DNA from: Beta vulgaris subsp. vulgaris
Taxonomy: Eukaryota; Streptophyta; Magnoliopsida; Caryophyllales; Amaranthaceae
Direction: 5' to 3'
NCBI RefSeq assembly: GCF_026745355.1
Contig: NC_079202.1
Span: 51,982,209 to 52,046,208, forward strand
DNA length: 64,000 nt
Both the position numbers and the translations under genes were made by a program. This document shows, one piece after another, positions 59,901-64,000 of this stretch (position 1 is its first letter; every line of letters starts with the position of its first letter). The notes under the pieces are model-generated. The model was not told the origin of the DNA and made no database searches. It worked only from the letters and a program-made list of their open reading frames with translations.

Positions 59901-62900
59901 AAAAAGAGAGCTTGAAAGAGTGTCCATATCACTTCTAAGGTGTTGGTTTGTTTGTGGCAAACCAAATTCCAAAACAGAGAAATTTATTTGAATGGAGTAA
60001 CTCCCTCTTTTAATATTGTTAGGATAATTTCGATAAAAGATAGTGACATTATGGAGGTGTAAAATTTTATAGGGATATTCCATTTGGTACTATTGAATTT
60101 TTGGCTTTTTCATTTGGTATCACTGTTATTTTAAAATTCCACACGATACCACTCTAATTTATTATTAATCTTTATCATACCATTTATTAAGTAAATGTTA
60201 GTTAATGGTTGAACAAGAATACGATTTTGTTTGGGTTTGCATATTTCTATTTGCAGTTGCAAAAATTTAATAAATTAATATTTTAGGGTGTCGTTTTAAC
60301 CCTTGAAGCTCTATTTTTCAGTCAAAATTTTCATAAAAATGATCATAATATTCTATGTCTTTTTATTGTCAAATATGACCTCAACTTTGACCTTAACGAC
60401 TAAAATAATTACTAAAACCTTAACGCAAATTAAAACATGTAAATCGAAGTAAAACTCTAGCCTATTTTAACGTAAATTAACACTTTATTTAGTTGAATTG
60501 TACAATAGAGAATAAAATCAAATTATAGTAGTACTATGTGAAATATCGGAAAAAATAGTGATACCAAATGGAAAAGTCAAAAGTACAATAGTACCAAATG
60601 AAATATTTCAATTTTATATTACAAAGTTAACGTTATCTTGACTAAGTGGTTCAGCACGCGGATTTGTCGATAAGGCGATAAGCATAAGATTGTTAATTGT
60701 TGAATTGCGTCAGCCGTCAGGTAGTCTTGGGAAGATACTAAAAGTTCATCCCAAACAACTTTAGTAATATGAGAATTCTCGGGTGTTAGAAAGTTGATAA
60801 TATAGGTTATGTACTTATGTTCTACGTGTTGGTAATGGCAACACATGTTTGTGATATTGTGATGATATGTGTCCTATATATATCAAATATGGTACCTCAT
60901 ACGCTACATGGCAGCGATAATTTTTTCTAATGGTAAGAAAGACCTTGTCTATATGTTAACCAACATGATTTTTAGGAGAGAAATTAAGATTCCGTTTGGT
61001 AAGGTGTAAAATATTTTTCATGGAAATGAGAAATAAGAACTTGGCATCTAAAGAGACGAAAGAATGATTATATATGTATATGAAGTATATAAGGGTGGTT
61101 CTTGGCCCACGCAATCACGGCGAACGGAATAGGACCCTGAAAATATAAGGGGCCCAAAACATGTTTATTTTTAATTGTTTGAAGATCAGACAAAAGAAAA
61201 CATTTAGATCAGTAGTAAAAGTGTTAGGTGCAAGTGTGAGTAGTATTTGTCCCACATTGAAAAAGTAAGCAAAGAGCTTTCAGTCTATAACCCAAGTGAG
61301 CTACTCCTCCTATTGCCAATTGGTTTTAGGATGGAACCTCGTTGTGGGCTCTGGTTTGTGGGCTTCCGGGTTTCTCTCCCTTGTGTTCTCCCCAACCCGT
61401 TATAACAAGTGGTATCAGCGCCAGGTTCGATCTTGTCGCACCATCTGATAGGGACACGGTCTGTGTGGGTCTTATGGCATTAAGGCCAGTCTGTGAGTGT
61501 CGCCTTGCCTTAGAGCTGAGCTCTGCAGGTTCTGGGTGCAAAACTGTTCAAGGGGGAGTGTATAGGCTCACACTTGAGGGGGAGATTGTTAGGTGCAAGT
61601 GTGAGTAGTATTTGTCCCACATTGAAAAAGTAAGCAAAGAGCTTTCAGTTTATAACCCAAGTGAGCTACTCCTCCTATTGTCAATTGGTTTTTAGGATGG
61701 AACCTCGTTGTGGGCTCTGGTTTGTGGGCTTCCGGGTTTCTCTCCCTTGTGTTCTCCCCAACCCGTTATAACAAAAAGTATATATAAGGGAAGGAATAAT
61801 GAGAACATGAAATTCATCAAAGTTTTGTTGCTTAACCTTTTAAGATAGTCGTCATTAGCCAGTTGTAAATACGAATCTTATACTTTAGTCTTTTTTGAAC
61901 TGCAAATGAAGGGCCCAATTAAGGAAATTGTACAGGGCCCCATTATTTTTGCTCATATTTTCCCCGCCCCTGGAAGTATATGCATATTAGGTACCTTGTA
62001 ACCAAGCTTGTTTGGCATAGTTGATTGGGGATTCACCTTGTAACCTTAAGGTCACAAGATCAAATCCTCCCAACTGTGGTACTTGGAGGTAAGGATTCCT
62101 CTTACCTTTCCTCCTACTCTCATGTCTCAAGTGTTTGGTCCACAAATACTAGACGAAATACGCAGTGTGAGTTGAGGTCTAGACAAAGTCTTTATGTATC
62201 ACGTGGAACACTCCCTCTTGCACTGGAATTTTGTCATGTGTGTAATTAACCAATAGTTGATAGGTTATCATGATTTTTGAAAAAAAAATGTTGATGTCTT
62301 GAATCGAACTCCTGACCTCTTAGTAAGAATCACAATACATTTACCATCATATCAACTAATTAATCCCTTATATGTCATGTAAAGCATTTTGTAAAGTGGC
62401 AGCCATCCTGTCTCTCTCTCGCCATTGAACTTAGAGTATTCCATTAAGGTGTTTCACTTCATTTAATCTACATACTATTAAAAAAAATTAATAGCACTAT
62501 ACAAATCGATCCTATAACTTTAAGCTTATATAAAAAAGTCTTGACTAATAATCAAGTGATATTTCGTGTAATTATTCTAAAAATGTATATTAATAAACTA
62601 GCGAGTATGATTTGTCCATGAATTATATAGGTTGAAAAGTTATTGGTAGTTTACCTCTATATATTAGAACCCAAAGTATTGTCTAATAATCACATATTCC
62701 AAGTTATTCTGGAGGGAGGTCAAGCTTGCTTGGTGTAGTTGGTTGGGAATTCACATTGTAATTTTAAGGTAACTTGATCGAATTTTTCCAACTGCAGTAC
62801 TTTGGGGTTAAGGATTCTCATTACCTTTTCTCCTTACTCTCAAGTATTTGGCTCGAAAATGCTAGATAATGAACACAGTGCGGGTTGAGATCTAGAAAGG

Positions 62901-63021
62901 GTCCTTTTCCTTAATTACCATTTCAAAAAAGTTGGTTATGAGGGGGGGGGGGGATGATTATAATAATTATATATGTATGTGTGTGTTTAATATATATGTA
63001 TTGTATCATCTTTCAAAAAAG

Positions 63022-63058
<37 letters not shown>

Positions 63059-63736
63059 GTGTGTGTTGCATCTCATTAATATATATCTACATTTGACATG
63101 CCATCATTGTATCTATCTTTGTACGATCAGGATTTATTTATAGCGGGAACGGATACAACATCTAACACATTAGAATGGGCGATGGCAGAGTTATTGCGCA
63201 ATCCAGAAAAGATGGAAAAGGCTCAAGCTGAGATAAACAAAGTACTTGGCAAAGATAGTTCTATGCAAGAAAATGATATCTCAAAATTACCATATGTTCA
63301 GGCAATAGTGAAAGAAACATTTAGATTGCATCCAGTAACTCCGTTTTTGGTTCCGCACAAGGCGGAAAAAGATATATTATTAGGTAATTATTTGGTACCT
63401 AAAAACTCAACTATCTGGGTTAATGTATGGTCGATTGGTCGTAATCCAAGTGTGTGGTCAAAACCGGAATTGTTTTCCCCTGAACGACATTTGGAGTTAG
63501 AAATTGATGTTAAAGGACAAGCTTTTGAGCTCATGCCCTTTGGATCAGGAAGAAGAACATGTCCTGGAATGCCACTAGCTTATAGGATGACACATCTAAT
63601 GTTGGCTACTCTTCTTCATTCTTTCCATTGGAAGTACGGACATGGGAAAAGCCCAGAAGATATAGACATGGAAGAAAAGTTCGGGATTACATTGCAAAAG
63701 GTTGAGCCACTTCAAGCGATTCCCATTTCTAGATGA
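56993..63736 (+). CDS. Cytochrome P450, CYP76 family, intact (488 aa, 2 exons)
   Basis: Exons 56993-57853 and 63131-63736 join in phase 0 to 489 codons, normal for the family; the single intron position, just before the I-helix, is the CYP76 one. Residues 2-24 form the ER membrane anchor, followed by [13 protein letters not shown]. Motifs: C-helix WRDLRK (about 121-126), I-helix AGTDTT, K-helix KETFRLHP (ExxR), PERH in place of the usual PERF, and heme loop [11 protein letters not shown] with the cysteine ligand. CYP76 enzymes oxidise monoterpenols, diterpenes, phenylureas or, in the CYP76AD branch, tyrosine and DOPA; the sequence does not decide among these. The upstream TTG-initiated frame is ignored; ATG at 56993 (MEYYTLSL) matches the pseudogene start. 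The 5.28-kb intron carries several transposons. Expression depends on splicing across them. Confidence 0.87.
57854..60071 (+). other. First part of the CYP76 intron
   Basis: AT-rich intron sequence beginning GTAAGAGG. Near 58225-58500 there is a less AT-rich patch (GGTTATGGACCACTAGCCGT, then CATGGCATTGGCACAG) reminiscent of decayed LTR-retrotransposon or satellite DNA, but no frame or terminus supports a call. Confidence 0.4.
60072..60609. mobile_element. Mutator-type MITE with 9-bp target duplication
   Basis: Inverted repeats of about 50 bp: GGGATATTCCATTTGGTACT ... TTTCATTTGGTATCAC at the left and GTGATACCAAATGG ... AGTACCAAATGAAATATTTC at the right. AATTTTATA occurs immediately outside both ends (60063-60071 and 60610-60618). 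Long inverted repeats with a 9-bp duplication indicate the Mutator superfamily. 538 bp, non-coding. Confidence 0.85.
61222..61773 (+). mobile_element. Complete TRIM retrotransposon
   Basis: Two long terminal repeats of 186 and 187 bp (61222-61407, 61587-61773), starting TGTTAGGTG and ending ATAACA, differ at only about three places. A primer binding site complementary to initiator tRNA-Met (TGGTATCAGCGCC) starts at 61410, and a polypurine tract (GAGGGGGAGA) directly precedes the second repeat. AAAAG flanks both sides (61217-61221, 61774-61778). The interior is only about 180 bp with no coding, which defines a terminal-repeat retrotransposon in miniature. It could move only with proteins from another element. 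The near-identity of the repeats points to a recent insertion. Confidence 0.95.
62004..62195 (+). mobile_element. tRNA-derived SINE, copy 1
   Basis: Box A-like TTTGGCATAGTTGATTGGGG (62011-62030) and box B-like GGTCACAAGATCAAATCC (62050-62067) about 35 bases apart, followed by a non-tRNA body ending near GAGGTCTAGACAAAGTC. A second copy with the same layout is at 62719-62910. Confidence 0.72.
62285..62370 (-). mobile_element. tRNA-like SINE fragment
   Basis: The minus strand shows GAGGTCAGGAGTTCGATTCA, a clear box B, and a weaker box A at TTAGTTGATATGATGG upstream. It differs from the pair of SINEs on either side. Confidence 0.45.
62719..62910 (+). mobile_element. tRNA-derived SINE, copy 2
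   Basis: Box A-like CTTGGTGTAGTTGGTTGGGA (about 62729-62748) and box B-like GGTAACTTGATCGAATTTTTCC. The body parallels copy 1 (AAGGATTCTCATTACCTTTT, then AGTGCGGGTTGAGATCTAG) at roughly 80% by eye. Confidence 0.72.
62942..63056. repeat. G-run and (TA)n microsatellite near the exon 2 acceptor
   Basis: About 12 G at 62942-62953, GT/TA-rich sequence, then about 17 TA repeats at 63023-63056. The repeats end about 75 bases before the splice acceptor of CYP76 exon 2. Confidence 0.85.
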
Positions 63737-63886
63737 TTAATCTCTTAATTTCACATGATGTTTTTATTATATGAGTCACTAATCATCATGATGAGAAGGT
63801 TTCTCATTAATAGAATGACATGTAAGAAGGAGAGTTTTGTGCTAGTTAAATACGTTTTAATGTGAAATTATATAATCGTATGTTGA

Positions 63887-63892
63887 AATAAA
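63887..63892 (+). terminator. Candidate polyadenylation signal of the intact CYP76 gene
   Basis: AATAAA about 150 bases after the stop codon; compatible distance, but a weak motif in AT-rich DNA. The rest to the window end shows only a T-run near 63967-63985. Confidence 0.35.
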
Positions 63893-64000
63893 CTAATATT
63901 TGATTTGAAATTCTAGAATTGTCTAAATTATATAGCGACTTTGATATTATGGATTTAGAATCACTTGTTTTTTTTTTTTTTTTTTGACATCGAGAAAATT

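Noticed and set aside
61326..61608. Frames of 71-88 codons
   Set aside because: They lie wholly within the TRIM element, whose LTRs and interior are non-coding.
62004..62910. tRNA genes
   Set aside because: Box A and box B are present but the acceptor and anticodon stems do not form; these are SINE heads.
56993..63736. Assignment to the betalain enzyme CYP76AD1
   Set aside because: The protein is CYP76-like throughout, but the resemblance to CYP76AD1 that I can recall is only family-level; without a tree the subfamily is not supported.

Overview
This is a piece of plant nuclear genome. Genes are split by GT-AG introns, there is an almost 3,000-residue BEACH/WD40 protein of the plant BCHC class, P450s of the plant families CYP704 and CYP76, and AT-rich intergenic DNA filled with plant transposon types (Stowaway-like MITEs, Helitrons, TRIM, hAT, LINE and SINE elements). 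An angiosperm, probably a eudicot, is implied; I cannot name the species from the sequence alone.

Layout. 1-1476 (+): last five exons of a CYP704-type P450 whose 5' part lies outside the window, followed by a decayed second copy of its heme-domain exon (about 2657-2820). 3242-6985 (-): a five-exon, 239-residue lysine-rich protein resembling CCDC137, with a 5'-truncated LINE in its largest intron. 7.6-10.2 kb: MITE and Helitron debris. 10485-12719 (-): a two-exon, 277-residue FCP1/CPL4-type CTD-phosphatase-like gene with altered catalytic motifs and a tandemly duplicated core promoter. 13.7-18.0 kb: repeats, then a Helitron of about 3.3 kb still carrying a remnant of the Helitron helicase C terminus. 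18426-46445 (-): one very large gene for a BEACH-domain protein of class C, 31 coding exons with all phases consistent, 2997 residues, plus a 5'-UTR intron. 48450-63736 (+): a tandem pair of CYP76 genes. The first is a pseudogene (early stop, lost TATA region, a 765-bp hAT insertion in exon 1, substitutions in two P450 signature motifs). The second is intact (488 residues), with a 5.3-kb intron holding a Mutator-type MITE, a complete TRIM and two SINEs.

The genes do not form an evident operon-like or pathway unit. The P450s of two families sit 47 kb apart with housekeeping-type genes between them, so a biosynthetic cluster is not supported. The most informative content is evolutionary: a tandem P450 duplication with one dying copy, an apparent pseudophosphatase, and several transposons whose termini and target-site duplications can be placed to the base.

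Limits: exon borders were placed by reading GT/AG sites, phase continuity and family resemblance. No alignment, expression data or database search was available.
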